This document shows, piece by piece, positions 8,869-16,640 of a DNA stretch of 64,000 nucleotides; within the stretch, counting starts at the first letter, position 1; each line of letters begins with the position of its first letter. The position numbers and the translations under genes are program-made. Source of the DNA: an uncultured Clostridia bacterium. Lineage in GTDB: Bacteria > Bacillota > Clostridia > Oscillospirales > Ruminococcaceae. The notes under the pieces were generated by a model that saw only the letters and a list, made by a program, of their open reading frames with translations, made no database searches and had not been told where the DNA came from. The stretch covers positions 1 to 64,000 of the forward strand of contig CANQFZ010000003.1 in the NCBI GenBank assembly GCA_947600065.1, given 5' to 3'.

Positions 8869-9185
8869 AGGAGATAGATTTAGGCGGCGAAAAGGGGATC
8901 GTATTTGTTGAAAAAACCGACAAGATCGCTTCAACGGAAAATGAATTCACACAAATTTATGTTTATCAAAGAAACGGCGTAACAGTAAAGCAGATAGACC
9001 ATATTTACGAAGATGATTTTGTAAATAAAACAATGATTTCGGATAAGCAGTACACATGGGAATACAGTGGCGGAACATTTGCGTTATCGCTAAATTACGG
9101 AGGACTGGCGGACGGGGTTACCTGGACAAACGAGGAGTGGAATAAAAATCCTCCCGAATTTATACGAAAAGAATATACGCTGTAG
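8793..9185 (+). CDS. Membrane protein, C-terminal part (continuation in the -1 frame)
   Basis: This frame carries the rest of the third TM (VFFAAAVGFTVYDIVY) and a hydrophilic outside domain (EEIDLGGEKGIVFVEKTD... ending FIRKEYTL). It has no ribosome-binding site of its own, so it is unlikely to be translated alone. Joined through the T6 run at 8802-8807 with the upstream frame, it gives a three-TM protein with an extracytoplasmic domain of about 110 residues. Function unknown. Sequencing error, a real inactivating indel or programmed frameshifting are all possible. Confidence 0.7.
   Translation: MGVFFAAAVGFTVYDIVYHAPNEYIEEIDLGGEKGIVFVEKTDKIASTENEFTQIYVYQRNGVTVKQIDHIYEDDFVNKTMISDKQYTWEYSGGTFALSLNYGGLADGVTWTNEEWNKNPPEFIRKEYTL
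8802..8808 (+). other. T-TTT-TTG slippery heptamer joining the two frames
   Basis: In the upstream frame the codons are TGT TTT TTG, so the seven bases have the X XXY YYZ phasing of a -1 slip site. Slipping by one base gives Cys-Phe-Phe-Ala-Ala-Ala and continues the TM helix. A single missing T in the homopolymer would have the same effect. Confidence 0.6.
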
Positions 9186-9193
9186 GAAAACGC

Positions 9194-9410
9194 GTTGTCA
9201 GTTGACAGCGAGTTGTCAGTTGACAGTGTACAGTATACAGCGTACAGTTTAGGTATCCGCCTTGCGGCGGATAAAATTTAGATTGTTTTTAGTCTATAGG
9301 TACACAAGCAAACTTTAGATTTGATAACAATCTAATATTGTCCGCGTAAGCGGACACCATTACTGACTACTGTACACAGCGTTATGCCCGAAGGGCATAA
9401 TGCGTAAACT
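9194..9410. repeat. Nested palindromic intergenic repeat element
   Basis: The stretch between the frameshifted gene and the hydrogenase has no gene but dense structure. It contains GTTGTCAGTTGACAG twice (9194-9208 and 9212-9226), a 10-base inverted pair GTGTACAGTA/TACTGTACAC (9226-9235 and 9368-9377), and three perfect hairpins: TATCCGCC/GGCGGATA (9254-9273), TGTCCGC/GCGGACA (9339-9356) and TTATGCCC/GGGCATAA (9382-9400). Near-inverted TACAGTTTA/TAAACTGTA lies at the edges. This looks like a dispersed non-coding repeat (REP/MITE-like). I cannot see other copies in the window. Confidence 0.7.
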
Positions 9411-9426
9411 GTATACTAAAATTTAC

Positions 9427-9448
9427 CCCCTACCTTTAATGGTAGGGG
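9427..9448 (-). terminator. Terminator hairpin of the hydrogenase operon
   Basis: CCCCTACC pairs with GGTAGGGG (8 base pairs, six-base loop) immediately downstream of the hydrogenase stop. On the minus strand it is followed by GTAAATTTT. Confidence 0.65.
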
Positions 9449-9456
9449 ATTTGTGT

Positions 9457-10881
9457 TTATTTTCCGAGCGTTGCAACCGCTCCGAGTATCGTCTTTTCAA
9501 GCGCCTCTCTGCCGTACTTGTCGACTTCCGCCCTGTTCTTTTCTCCGTGAGTAAGACAGCCTGCGCCGCCTATACAACCGCCCATACAAGCCATTCCTTC
9601 GATAAAGTTTGCGTCGAGCATATTCTTGCTCTTTTTCAGGAGCGCCACCTTGCATGCTTCTATTCCGTCGCAGACGCAAGCTTTAAGATCTACCTCAAGA
9701 TTCTGCTCTTTTATACCTTCTTCTACCGCGTCCGCAAGACCGCCGCTTCTTGCAAAAATTCTTCCGAAATAAGAAGCGTTGTCGAGCGACTCTTCTTCGA
9801 GGCTGGTAATATCTATATCCCTTGCGTCAAACAGCGCCTGAAGCTCTTCAAACGTCATCGCCGCGTCTACATACGGCTTTACGGTATCTTTCTGAACTTC
9901 CATTTTCTTCGCCGTGCAAGGACCGATAAATACTATCTTTGCATTTTCATCGGTACTCTTTATAAATTTCGAGATAGTCGCCATAGGGGAGAGGTTGTGC
10001 GAGATATTTCCGACCATATCGGGGAAATTCTTGTGAATGAAATCCACAAACGCAGGACAGCACGAGCTTGTTAAAAATCCCTTTTCCGCAAGCTCCGCAG
10101 ATTCGGCTTTTGCTACCATATCCGCGCCGAGCGCCGCCTCAACTATCGCATGAAATCCGAGCTGTTTAAGCCCCGCAACGACCTGACCGGGCTTTGCATA
10201 GCTGAACTGGCTCACTATAGCGGGCGCAACAACGCCGTAAACTCTAAGGTCATTTCTCTTTTCGCTCTTTTTGAGCATATCAATGACGTTCAGTATGTAC
10301 GACTTGTCCATAATTGCCCCGAAAGGACACATATAAACGCATGCTCCGCAGGAAATGCACTTTGAGTTGTCTATTTGTGCCGCGCGGTTTTCGTCCATTT
10401 CTATCGCCTTGACCTTGCAGGCGCTCTGACAGGGGCGCTTTCTGCTGACTATCGCGGTATACGGGCAGACCTTTGCACACGCTCCGCATTCCTTGCATTT
10501 CGACTTGTCTATCTGCGCTTCGTGGTTTTGGTTAAAGGATATAGCCCCGAACCTGCAGGCGTCCTCGCAGCGGTGCGCCAGACACCCTCTGCAGGCGTTT
10601 GTTACTTCAAATCCGCCTACGGGACATTCGTCGCACGCAATGTTTATAACTTCAATAACATTCGGGTTTTCCTTGTCGCCGCCTATAGCTATCTTTACGC
10701 GCTCTGCAAGAATTGCGCGCTCTTTGTATACGCAGCAGCGCATTGTCGGGGTATTTGTCGGAACGATTATTTTCGGGATATCGAGCAGATTGTCATATAG
10801 CGTTCCGTTCCAAGCCTGCTTTGCTACTTCTCTCAATACCTTGTATTTCAGATATTGTACCTTAGTATCAAATTTTCTCAT
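9457..10881 (-). CDS. [FeFe] hydrogenase, group B-like, with ferredoxin domains
   Basis: Cytoplasmic iron hydrogenase, 474 residues, catalysing reversible proton reduction with ferredoxin-type electrons. Cys-rich clusters at 83-109, 129-139 and 175-185 (CKECGACAKVCP and CISCGACVYMCP) are typical [4Fe-4S] sites. The H-cluster motifs are SSCCPAF (272-278), GPCTAKKMEV (320-329) and EGMACMGGCIGGAG (428-441) with Cys432 and Cys436. They differ from group A motifs (TSCCPxW, MPCxxK, GGGQP), pointing to the group B type. ATG has GAGGAT upstream. It is the last gene of a three-gene minus-strand operon behind a thioredoxin-fold ferredoxin, its likely electron partner. No maturation genes (hydEFG) occur in the window. 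Confidence 0.92.
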   Translation of the reverse strand: MRKFDTKVQYLKYKVLREVAKQAWNGTLYDNLLDIPKIIVPTNTPTMRCCVYKERAILAERVKIAIGGDKENPNVIEVINIACDECPVGGFEVTNACRGCLAHRCEDACRFGAISFNQNHEAQIDKSKCKECGACAKVCPYTAIVSRKRPCQSACKVKAIEMDENRAAQIDNSKCISCGACVYMCPFGAIMDKSYILNVIDMLKKSEKRNDLRVYGVVAPAIVSQFSYAKPGQVVAGLKQLGFHAIVEAALGADMVAKAESAELAEKGFLTSSCCPAFVDFIHKNFPDMVGNISHNLSPMATISKFIKSTDENAKIVFIGPCTAKKMEVQKDTVKPYVDAAMTFEELQALFDARDIDITSLEEESLDNASYFGRIFARSGGLADAVEEGIKEQNLEVDLKACVCDGIEACKVALLKKSKNMLDANFIEGMACMGGCIGGAGCLTHGEKNRAEVDKYGREALEKTILGAVATLGK

Positions 10882-10890
10882 AATCTATCC

Positions 10891-11136
10891 TCAATTCATC
10901 TTAGAAAGAATTTCGTTATCAAAAAATTCGTCAACATTTTCGGGAAGCACGGAGTATATCTTTTCATCGACCATAACTCTAACGCCGTCTTCGCCGCATT
11001 TTTTCATACAAAACGCGCCGTTAAGCTCCGCCTTTTCCGACAGATCGTTTTCCGCGATAAGCTCCTGTAAACGGTTTACAACTCTTTTAGAACCTTTAAG
11101 GTGGCAAGAACTGCCTATGCATATAGTAATTTTCAT
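10891..11136 (-). CDS. [2Fe-2S] thioredoxin-like ferredoxin (NuoE/HydC type)
   Basis: Small 81-residue thioredoxin-fold ferredoxin. Cys6, Cys11, Cys43 and Cys47 (CIGSSC ... CMKKC) form the [2Fe-2S] site seen in NuoE and hydrogenase-associated subunits. ATG 11136 (MKITICIG) is chosen over upstream in-frame codons because GGAGG lies five bases before it. The stop is nine bases from the hydrogenase start. It probably shuttles electrons to or from the hydrogenase. No NuoF-like flavin subunit accompanies it here, so it is not a complete bifurcating HydABC set. Confidence 0.87.
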   Translation of the reverse strand: MKITICIGSSCHLKGSKRVVNRLQELIAENDLSEKAELNGAFCMKKCGEDGVRVMVDEKIYSVLPENVDEFFDNEILSKMN

Positions 11137-11149
11137 AAATTCCTCCGTC

Positions 11150-11887
11150 TTAAATAACATTAGCCCATTTCAGCAGAAAATCGCGTTCTTCAGGCTTTTC
11201 GTGAGAGAGCCGCGCCGCCGCAATGATCGGCATCCACCTTTTGACATAGCTGATGTCAATTGAGCTTTTTTCGCAGAACATTTCAAGATATTTTTCCGCC
11301 GCGTCTTCTCCCCAGGACATACAAAGCGTCAAATAGCTCCACGCTGCGTCTCCCGAAGCGTTTCCCTGTGATACCTGCGACCAGTCTATTATGTACGGAG
11401 AGCCGTCGTCTTTTATGATAATGTTTGACGGGCAAAAGTCCCCATGGCATATCTTGTTGTGCTTCGGCATACCCTCGAGCCTTGCGTGAAGATGATAGCG
11501 CGTCGTCGCTTCAACGTCCGAGGCGCATATCTCGCGGTGGAGCTTATCTCTCAGCTTAATGAGCAGATCGTTGTTTTTAGAGTGAACTTCTATCTGCAAT
11601 TTTACCAAAAGCTCAAGATGTTCGTCGCGTTTTTCGGGATATTCTTTCATAAGAGCCGAAAGCGTTTTGCCCTCGATAAATTCCGAAACGATAGCCCACT
11701 GTCCGTTTATCTCGGTCACATCGAGTATTTTAGGGATCATAAGTCCTGTTTCTTCAACTCTCGATTGACTGAGTGCCTCATTTAAAACGTCTGATTTTGT
11801 AAAACCGTCTCCAAAGCATTTTACGCATTTGTCGCCGTCGCGGTATACGGTTTTCGCCTGTCTTGAGGCAATGATATTATTGTCCAT
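11150..11887 (-). CDS. APH/choline-kinase-like phosphotransferase
   Basis: Protein-kinase-fold small-molecule phosphotransferase of about 245 residues. The catalytic loop reads CHGDFCPSNIII and the metal-binding segment YIIDWSQV, both typical of the aminoglycoside phosphotransferase/homoserine kinase/choline kinase superfamily. ATG 11887 follows GGGGG. Substrate unknown; true aminoglycoside resistance is unlikely given the context. It is the promoter-proximal gene of the hydrogenase operon, 13 bases before the ferredoxin, which is an unusual pairing. Confidence 0.82.
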   Translation of the reverse strand: MDNNIIASRQAKTVYRDGDKCVKCFGDGFTKSDVLNEALSQSRVEETGLMIPKILDVTEINGQWAIVSEFIEGKTLSALMKEYPEKRDEHLELLVKLQIEVHSKNNDLLIKLRDKLHREICASDVEATTRYHLHARLEGMPKHNKICHGDFCPSNIIIKDDGSPYIIDWSQVSQGNASGDAAWSYLTLCMSWGEDAAEKYLEMFCEKSSIDISYVKRWMPIIAAARLSHEKPEERDFLLKWANVI

Positions 11888-11933
11888 ATACAACCCCCTG
11901 ACCTTATCGCATAGTTTCTTGTACACTTATAAT

Positions 11934-11962
11934 ATTATACAAAATTTTTTACGTTTCGTCAA
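11934..11962 (-). promoter_or_regulatory. SigA-type promoter of the kinase/ferredoxin/hydrogenase operon
   Basis: On the minus strand TTGACG (11962-11957) and TATAAT (11939-11934) have a 17-base spacer and lie about 47 bases before the kinase start. Confidence 0.78.
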
Positions 11963-12119
11963 TATGAAAATATATAAAATTTTTCTGTGCAATTTTGATT
12001 TACAAAAAACGGAAACTTTTTGCTTTTGATGCTCACAAAATGGCGTCTTATACACTCTTAATTATTAGTAACACGATTAGTCGTATGATGAAAGACCGTT
12101 ATAATAAGGAGTTGATTAT

Positions 12120-12317
12120 ATGATTTCGGGCGCCTTGGCAATTCTTGAAACAGACAAGCAGCGAAATGTCCTGTCAGAATTTTATAATGAAAATAAAGCT
12201 CGTTTATACAAATTTGCATTTTCAAGGTTACATAATCGCGAATCTGCCGAAGACGCCTTACAAGAGGCTTTTTTGAATCAGGGTTATTACATTAAAGTGT
12301 TATATGTTACGATTTGA
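12120..12317 (+). pseudogene. Truncated ECF-type sigma factor remnant
   Basis: ATG with AAGGAG upstream, 65 residues. The middle (EFYNENKARLYKFAFSRLHNRESAEDALQEAF) is the start of sigma-70 region 2: helix 2.1 and the AEDALQE core. The frame then loses similarity (NQGYYIKVLYVTI) and stops, with no region 4 anywhere downstream. Bases 12318-12454 are AT-rich with repeated TTACAT/TTACAA words and no gene. This is most likely a decayed or deletion-truncated sigma factor gene rather than a functional short one. Confidence 0.7.
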
Positions 12318-12390
12318 TTACAATTTTATTACATTAAATTGAGATAAATTACAATATGATGACAATATACTTACAGTTTTGTAACTATAC

Positions 12391-12420
12391 TTGACTTATG
12401 TTTTCGGATTTGTATATAAT
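12391..12420 (+). promoter_or_regulatory. Orphan promoter antisense to the XRE regulator gene
   Basis: TTGACT (12391-12396) and TATAAT (12415-12420) with an 18-base spacer face right, but the next gene on that side is encoded on the opposite strand. It could produce an RNA antisense to the XRE gene or be left over from the deletion that truncated the sigma factor. Confidence 0.5.
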
Positions 12421-12454
12421 GAAAAAAAGGAAATAAACCAAACTGTATAAAAAG

Positions 12455-12787
12455 TTATCTGAACTCTATTATATCCCGCAGGATACCGACCAGCTTTTTT
12501 TGGTCGTTCAGATCGAGCGACTGCACGAGAGCATACGCCTGGGCAGGATAGTTAGTTTTTATATCATTACTTATATCAAGATTTTCAAACAACCTGCTGA
12601 GCGGTATTCCCAATCCCGATGAAATTCTTCCTATACTTTCGATAGTTGCGTTTTTTTCACCTCGTTCTACCTGACCGATGTATGTCGGGTGAAGTCCACA
12701 GCGTTCCGCAAGCTCCTCTTGACTAAGCTTTATCTGCAAACGATAATTTCTTATCCTCTGTCCAATCTCTACTGCCGAATTTTTCAT
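12455..12787 (-). CDS. XRE-family helix-turn-helix regulator
   Basis: 110-residue DNA-binding protein. An HTH_3 domain occupies about residues 8-65 (IGQRIRNYRLQIKLSQEELAERCG, THEN HPTYIGQVERGEK, GLGIPLSRLF, written here in separate blocks). A short helical tail follows (ALVQSLDLNDQKKLVGILRDI), probably for dimerisation. GGCGG precedes the ATG. It is divergent from the FemAB-type gene, so it could regulate that gene or itself. No toxin partner is adjacent. Confidence 0.85.
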   Translation of the reverse strand: MKNSAVEIGQRIRNYRLQIKLSQEELAERCGLHPTYIGQVERGEKNATIESIGRISSGLGIPLSRLFENLDISNDIKTNYPAQAYALVQSLDLNDQKKLVGILRDIIEFR

Positions 12788-12857
12788 ATCATTTCCGCCC
12801 TTTCAATATTGCTACAAATAAAGTATATAAATATTGAAAAAATAAATACAGAGCCTA

Positions 12858-12886
12858 TTGATATTTTTGTGCAAGTGTGATATACT
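12858..12886 (+). promoter_or_regulatory. SigA-type promoter of the FemAB-type gene
   Basis: TTGATA (12858-12863) and TATACT (12881-12886) with a 17-base spacer, leaving a leader of about 140 AT-rich bases before the start codon. Confidence 0.65.
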
Positions 12887-13033
12887 ATAAATATGATTTT
12901 ATAAAAAATAAATACTATAAATAGAAAATTTACCGAATTTTATCTGTATTGTTTTGCTTTTTAAAAGATAAAAAACTACATTTTACTTTTGCGCATTATT
13001 TTAAAACAAATATTTACAATAAGGAGAAAATTT

Positions 13034-14062
13034 ATGGAACTACTTGATCTTGCAAACGAAAGTCAAATGTCCGAATTTAATGAATTTGCCCGCAGACACG
13101 GCGAATTTATGCAGTCGCCGAGCTGGGGAAACGTAAAACGGGGCCGGCTCTGCGAGGGAATTATATCCCGCGGTGATGACAAAAGTATAAGAGCGGTTTG
13201 CCTTGTACTAATCAAGAAAACCCCGCTCATAAGCCTTATGTACGCGCCGAGAGGATTTATCGGAGAGGTTTCGGAAAGTACATTCAATGATATTATGGAA
13301 GGAACAAAGATACTTGCAAAGAAATACCGTTCGGTCGCATTTATGTTTGACCCGCGCGTATCGGAAACGGACGAGCCCGATTTCTTGAAACAATACCGCA
13401 GTGAAAATATAAGACCGATCCAGCCCCGCGAAAACGTCATTCTTGATCTCAGTGCTACTTATGAAGAAACAGAACGCGGTTTCAAGTCCGACTACAGAAA
13501 CCGTATACATAAGGCTTTAAATCGCGGCGTAAAGCTAGAGATACACAATGAAGAAGCCGTCGATGAATTTTACGCGTTATACGAAGAAACAGGAAAACGC
13601 AACGGTTTTCCTGTCAGAGAAAAAGAATATTTTAAGCAAATGTTTTCGGCTTTCGGAAATGACTGCAAAATATTTTTGTGCAGGAGCGAAGAGGGAGAAC
13701 CGCTTTCCGCGGCGGTCGGATTATGCTTCGGAAACCGTTATACCTATGTCTACGGCGCAAGCAGTTCACAGAACAGAAACCTTTATCCTTGTTATCTTAT
13801 GCACAGCGAAATGATAAAGTATGCCATAGCGCATAACTGTAAAGAATATGATTTCGGCGGCATACCGAATTATCATGATGAAAATTCGGGCGGCTACCGA
13901 CTTTGGCGTTTTAAACACGGCTTTGGCGGAGAAGCAATTGAATATGTCGGAGAATATTCTGTTGTATACAATAAATTCTTAGTAACTCTTCTTAAACAGT
14001 CTCAAAAAAGCCCGCTGATACGCTTGATTACTTTAAAACTTACTAAAAGGAAAAGAAGTTAA
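13034..14062 (+). CDS. FemAB-type peptidoglycan interpeptide-bridge aminoacyltransferase
   Basis: 342-residue member of the FemA/FemX/MurM family, which uses aminoacyl-tRNA to add amino acids to the lipid II stem peptide. Typical parts are the N-terminal SPSWGNVKRG, LMYAPRGF, a Lys/Arg-rich middle and the C-terminal KEYDFGGIPNYHDENSGGYR followed by LWRFKHGFGG. ATG 13034 is preceded by AAGGAG; an in-frame extension to 12989 has no ribosome-binding site. Its stop codon overlaps the stop of the convergent feoB (TTAA). The amino acid transferred is unknown. Confidence 0.88.
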   Translation: MELLDLANESQMSEFNEFARRHGEFMQSPSWGNVKRGRLCEGIISRGDDKSIRAVCLVLIKKTPLISLMYAPRGFIGEVSESTFNDIMEGTKILAKKYRSVAFMFDPRVSETDEPDFLKQYRSENIRPIQPRENVILDLSATYEETERGFKSDYRNRIHKALNRGVKLEIHNEEAVDEFYALYEETGKRNGFPVREKEYFKQMFSAFGNDCKIFLCRSEEGEPLSAAVGLCFGNRYTYVYGASSSQNRNLYPCYLMHSEMIKYAIAHNCKEYDFGGIPNYHDENSGGYRLWRFKHGFGGEAIEYVGEYSVVYNKFLVTLLKQSQKSPLIRLITLKLTKRKRS

Positions 14063-16407
14063 ACAAAAAGATAACCTATCATTCTTACAATAAACGCCAT
14101 TACCCATGCTATCGCGCATTGCCCGATAACAACGCCTACCGCCCATTTCCCGCCAAGCTCGCGCCTTACTGCGGATATAGCCGCAACACAAGGCGTATAA
14201 AGCAGACAGAATACAAGCAGCGCCGCAGTATCGGCGGCAGAGAGCAGCGCGGTCAGATTTGCCGTACTTCCGAAAAGCACGTTTATCGAAGAAACAACGC
14301 TCTCCTTTGCCATAAATCCCGCTATAAGCGATGTGCATACTCTCCAGTCTCCAAATCCCAAAGGTTTGAAAACAGGGGCGATAAAGCCTGCAATACCCGC
14401 TAACATACTGTTCTGAGAGTTTTCCACAAGAGTAAATTTATAGTCGAAATTCTGTAAGAACCAGATGACTATTGCCGCTATGAAAATAACCGTAAACGCG
14501 CGCTGTAAAAAGTCCTTTGCCTTGTCCCAAAGCAGCATTGCGACATTTTTCGCTCCGGGCATTCTGTAGTTCGGAAGCTCCATTACAAACGGAACGGCTT
14601 CGCCTTTAAACGCGGTGTTTCTCGAAATAAGCGCCACAAGTATCCCCGTAAGTATACCGCCGAAATACAGCGCGATCATAACAAATCCCGCACAGTCGGG
14701 GAAAAATACCGAGGCGAAAAAACTGTATATCGGGAGCTTTGCCGAACAGCTCATAAACGGCGTAAGCATTATGGTCATTTTTCTGTCGCGCTCCGAGGGG
14801 AGAGTGCGCGCCGCCATTATTCCCGGAACAGAACAGCCGAAGCCTATAAGCATAGGCACAATGCTCCGTCCCGAAAGACCAATTTTTCTAAGCAATTTAT
14901 CCATTACAAACGCTACTCTCGCCATATAACCGCTGTCCTCAAGAAGCGATAAAAAGAAAAACAAAACTACGATAACAGGCAGAAAGCTGAGTATACTGCC
15001 AACTCCCGTGAAAACTCCGTCAATTACGAGCGAATGTAATACGGGATTTACGTTCATTATCGTAAGCGCCTCGTCCGTAAGCTCCGAGAGCTTGTCTATC
15101 CCCGTTTCGAGCAAGTCTTGTAAAAATGCACCGATAACGTTGAACGTAAGGAAAAATATCGCCGACATGATTAGTATAAACGCGGGTATCGCGGTAAATT
15201 TTCCCGTCAGTATCTTGTCTATCTTCTTGCTGCGTTCCTTTTCGCGGCTCTCGTGAGGCTTTACGACTGCGTCCTTTACCAGCCTGTTTATAAAGTTGAA
15301 CCTCATATCCGCGATAGCAGCGCTTCTGTCAAGACCGCGCTCATCTTCCATTTGAAGGACGATATGCTCTATCATTTCCTTTTCGTTCTGCGTCAGTCCC
15401 AGCGCGTTTTCTATTAGCTTGTCGCCCTCGACGACCTTGCTTGCGGCAAATCTCAGAGGGATTCCCGCCGCTAAAGCGTGGTCCTCTATAAGCTCCATAA
15501 TACCGTGCAGACATCTATGTACCGCGCCGCCGTTGTCGTTTTTCCCGCAAAAGTCTATTCTTCCCGGCTTTTCTTGGTAATATGCAACATGGAGCGCGTG
15601 GCTTATAAGCTCGTCAATTCCCTCGTTCTTTGCCGCAGAAATAGGAACAACAGGGATACCGAGCATATCTTCAAGTTCGTTTATATGCACCGAACCGCCG
15701 TTTTCTCGCATTTCGTCCATCATATTCAGCGCCAAAACCATCGGAACATCAAGCTCCATAAGCTGCATTGTAAGATACAGGTTTCTTTCAATGTTCGTCG
15801 CGTCGACAATATTTATAATGCCTTTGGGCTTTTCGTTTATGATAAACTCTCGCGTTACTATTTCTTCGCTTGTATACGGCGACATCGAGTAAATTCCCGG
15901 AAGATCCGTTACGAGAGTTTCGGGGTGATTTTTAATAGCGCCGTCTTTTCTGTCAACGGTAACTCCCGGAAAGTTTCCGACGTGCTGATTAGAACCCGTA
16001 AGCTGATTGAATAGCGTTGTCTTTCCGCAGTTCTGATTTCCCGCAAGAGCAAAAGTAAGCACAGTGCCTTTCGGGAGAGGATCTTCGGTTGCTTTGACAT
16101 GATATTTTCCGCCTTCTCCAAGACCGGGGTGGGCTTTTTTGCGCTTGGCTTCGTTTGAGAGAATAGGCGGCTTCTTTTCACTTTTTATCGGCTCCGCAAG
16201 AATTTTTTCCGCGTCCGCCAGCCTTAAAGTCAGTTCGTATCCTTGTATCTGAAATTCTATCGGGTCGCCCATAGGCGCAAATTTTACAAGAGTTATCTCT
16301 GCTCCCGGAATAACTCCCATATCAAGAAAATGCTGCCTGAGAGAGCCTTCTCCGCCTGTCTTTGTTATAACGGCGGACTCTCCGACAGAAAGGTCTTTTA
16401 AAGTCAT
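14059..16407 (-). CDS. feoB: Ferrous iron transporter FeoB with N-terminal FeoA domain
   Basis: 782-residue FeoA-FeoB fusion that imports Fe2+. Residues 1-72 form the SH3-like FeoA domain (LKDLSVGESAVI ... LRLADAEKIL). The G domain follows with G1 GNQNCGKT (123-130), DLPGIYS (G3) and NMMD (G4). The membrane part contains two Gate motifs (IGFGCSVPGIMAARTL and MAKESVVSS). ATG 16407 is used; a codon at 16419 sits directly on the GGAG and is less likely. A palindromic operator lies in the leader, consistent with iron-responsive repression. Fusion of FeoA to FeoB is common in Clostridia. Confidence 0.94.
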   Translation of the reverse strand: MTLKDLSVGESAVITKTGGEGSLRQHFLDMGVIPGAEITLVKFAPMGDPIEFQIQGYELTLRLADAEKILAEPIKSEKKPPILSNEAKRKKAHPGLGEGGKYHVKATEDPLPKGTVLTFALAGNQNCGKTTLFNQLTGSNQHVGNFPGVTVDRKDGAIKNHPETLVTDLPGIYSMSPYTSEEIVTREFIINEKPKGIINIVDATNIERNLYLTMQLMELDVPMVLALNMMDEMRENGGSVHINELEDMLGIPVVPISAAKNEGIDELISHALHVAYYQEKPGRIDFCGKNDNGGAVHRCLHGIMELIEDHALAAGIPLRFAASKVVEGDKLIENALGLTQNEKEMIEHIVLQMEDERGLDRSAAIADMRFNFINRLVKDAVVKPHESREKERSKKIDKILTGKFTAIPAFILIMSAIFFLTFNVIGAFLQDLLETGIDKLSELTDEALTIMNVNPVLHSLVIDGVFTGVGSILSFLPVIVVLFFFLSLLEDSGYMARVAFVMDKLLRKIGLSGRSIVPMLIGFGCSVPGIMAARTLPSERDRKMTIMLTPFMSCSAKLPIYSFFASVFFPDCAGFVMIALYFGGILTGILVALISRNTAFKGEAVPFVMELPNYRMPGAKNVAMLLWDKAKDFLQRAFTVIFIAAIVIWFLQNFDYKFTLVENSQNSMLAGIAGFIAPVFKPLGFGDWRVCTSLIAGFMAKESVVSSINVLFGSTANLTALLSAADTAALLVFCLLYTPCVAAISAVRRELGGKWAVGVVIGQCAIAWVMAFIVRMIGYLFV

Positions 16408-16427
16408 AATAATTGTCATCTCCGATG

Positions 16428-16441
16428 TTAGATGTATCTAA
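16428..16441. promoter_or_regulatory. Palindromic operator in the feoB leader
   Basis: TTAGAT-GT-ATCTAA is a perfect 6-2-6 dyad, placed just downstream of the feoB -10 box and upstream of its start. Position and symmetry suit a metal-dependent repressor of the DtxR/IdeR class. The regulator identity is inferred. Confidence 0.6.
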
Positions 16442-16453
16442 TTATGCATACAT

Positions 16454-16482
16454 ATTATACATTCATTTTTCCGTTTTGTCAA
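16454..16482 (-). promoter_or_regulatory. Consensus promoter of feoB
   Basis: Minus strand TTGACA (16482-16477) and TATAAT (16459-16454), both perfect, with a 17-base spacer. Confidence 0.85.
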
Positions 16483-16583
16483 TACCGAAATGTCTATGGT
16501 TTTTTACAGCATGTTGTTTGTTTATTGTACAATCTGTTTTAAACAGGCATTATCAAAAGCCCGAAACTTATGTATATTCATTC

Positions 16584-16612
16584 TTGACAAAAACAAAAAA
16601 ACATAGTATAAT
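16584..16612 (+). promoter_or_regulatory. Consensus promoter of the clostripain-like peptidase
   Basis: TTGACA (16584-16589) and TATAAT (16607-16612), both perfect with a 17-base spacer, 28 bases before the start. It is divergent from the feoB promoter, about 100 bases away. Confidence 0.85.
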
Positions 16613-16640
16613 AAATCCATATAATGTATGGGAGGTATTT

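Noticed and set aside
9194-9410. CRISPR-like or tRNA-like structures in the palindromic intergenic element
   Set aside because: Only one 15-base repeat pair, no spacer pattern, and no cloverleaf or T-loop sequence.
11150-11887. Aminoglycoside resistance gene
   Set aside because: Only the general kinase-fold motifs match; operon context with hydrogenase genes gives no support for drug resistance.
12455-12787. XRE regulator as the antitoxin of a toxin-antitoxin pair
   Set aside because: No adjacent toxin-sized frame; the neighbours are a sigma remnant and a FemAB-type gene.
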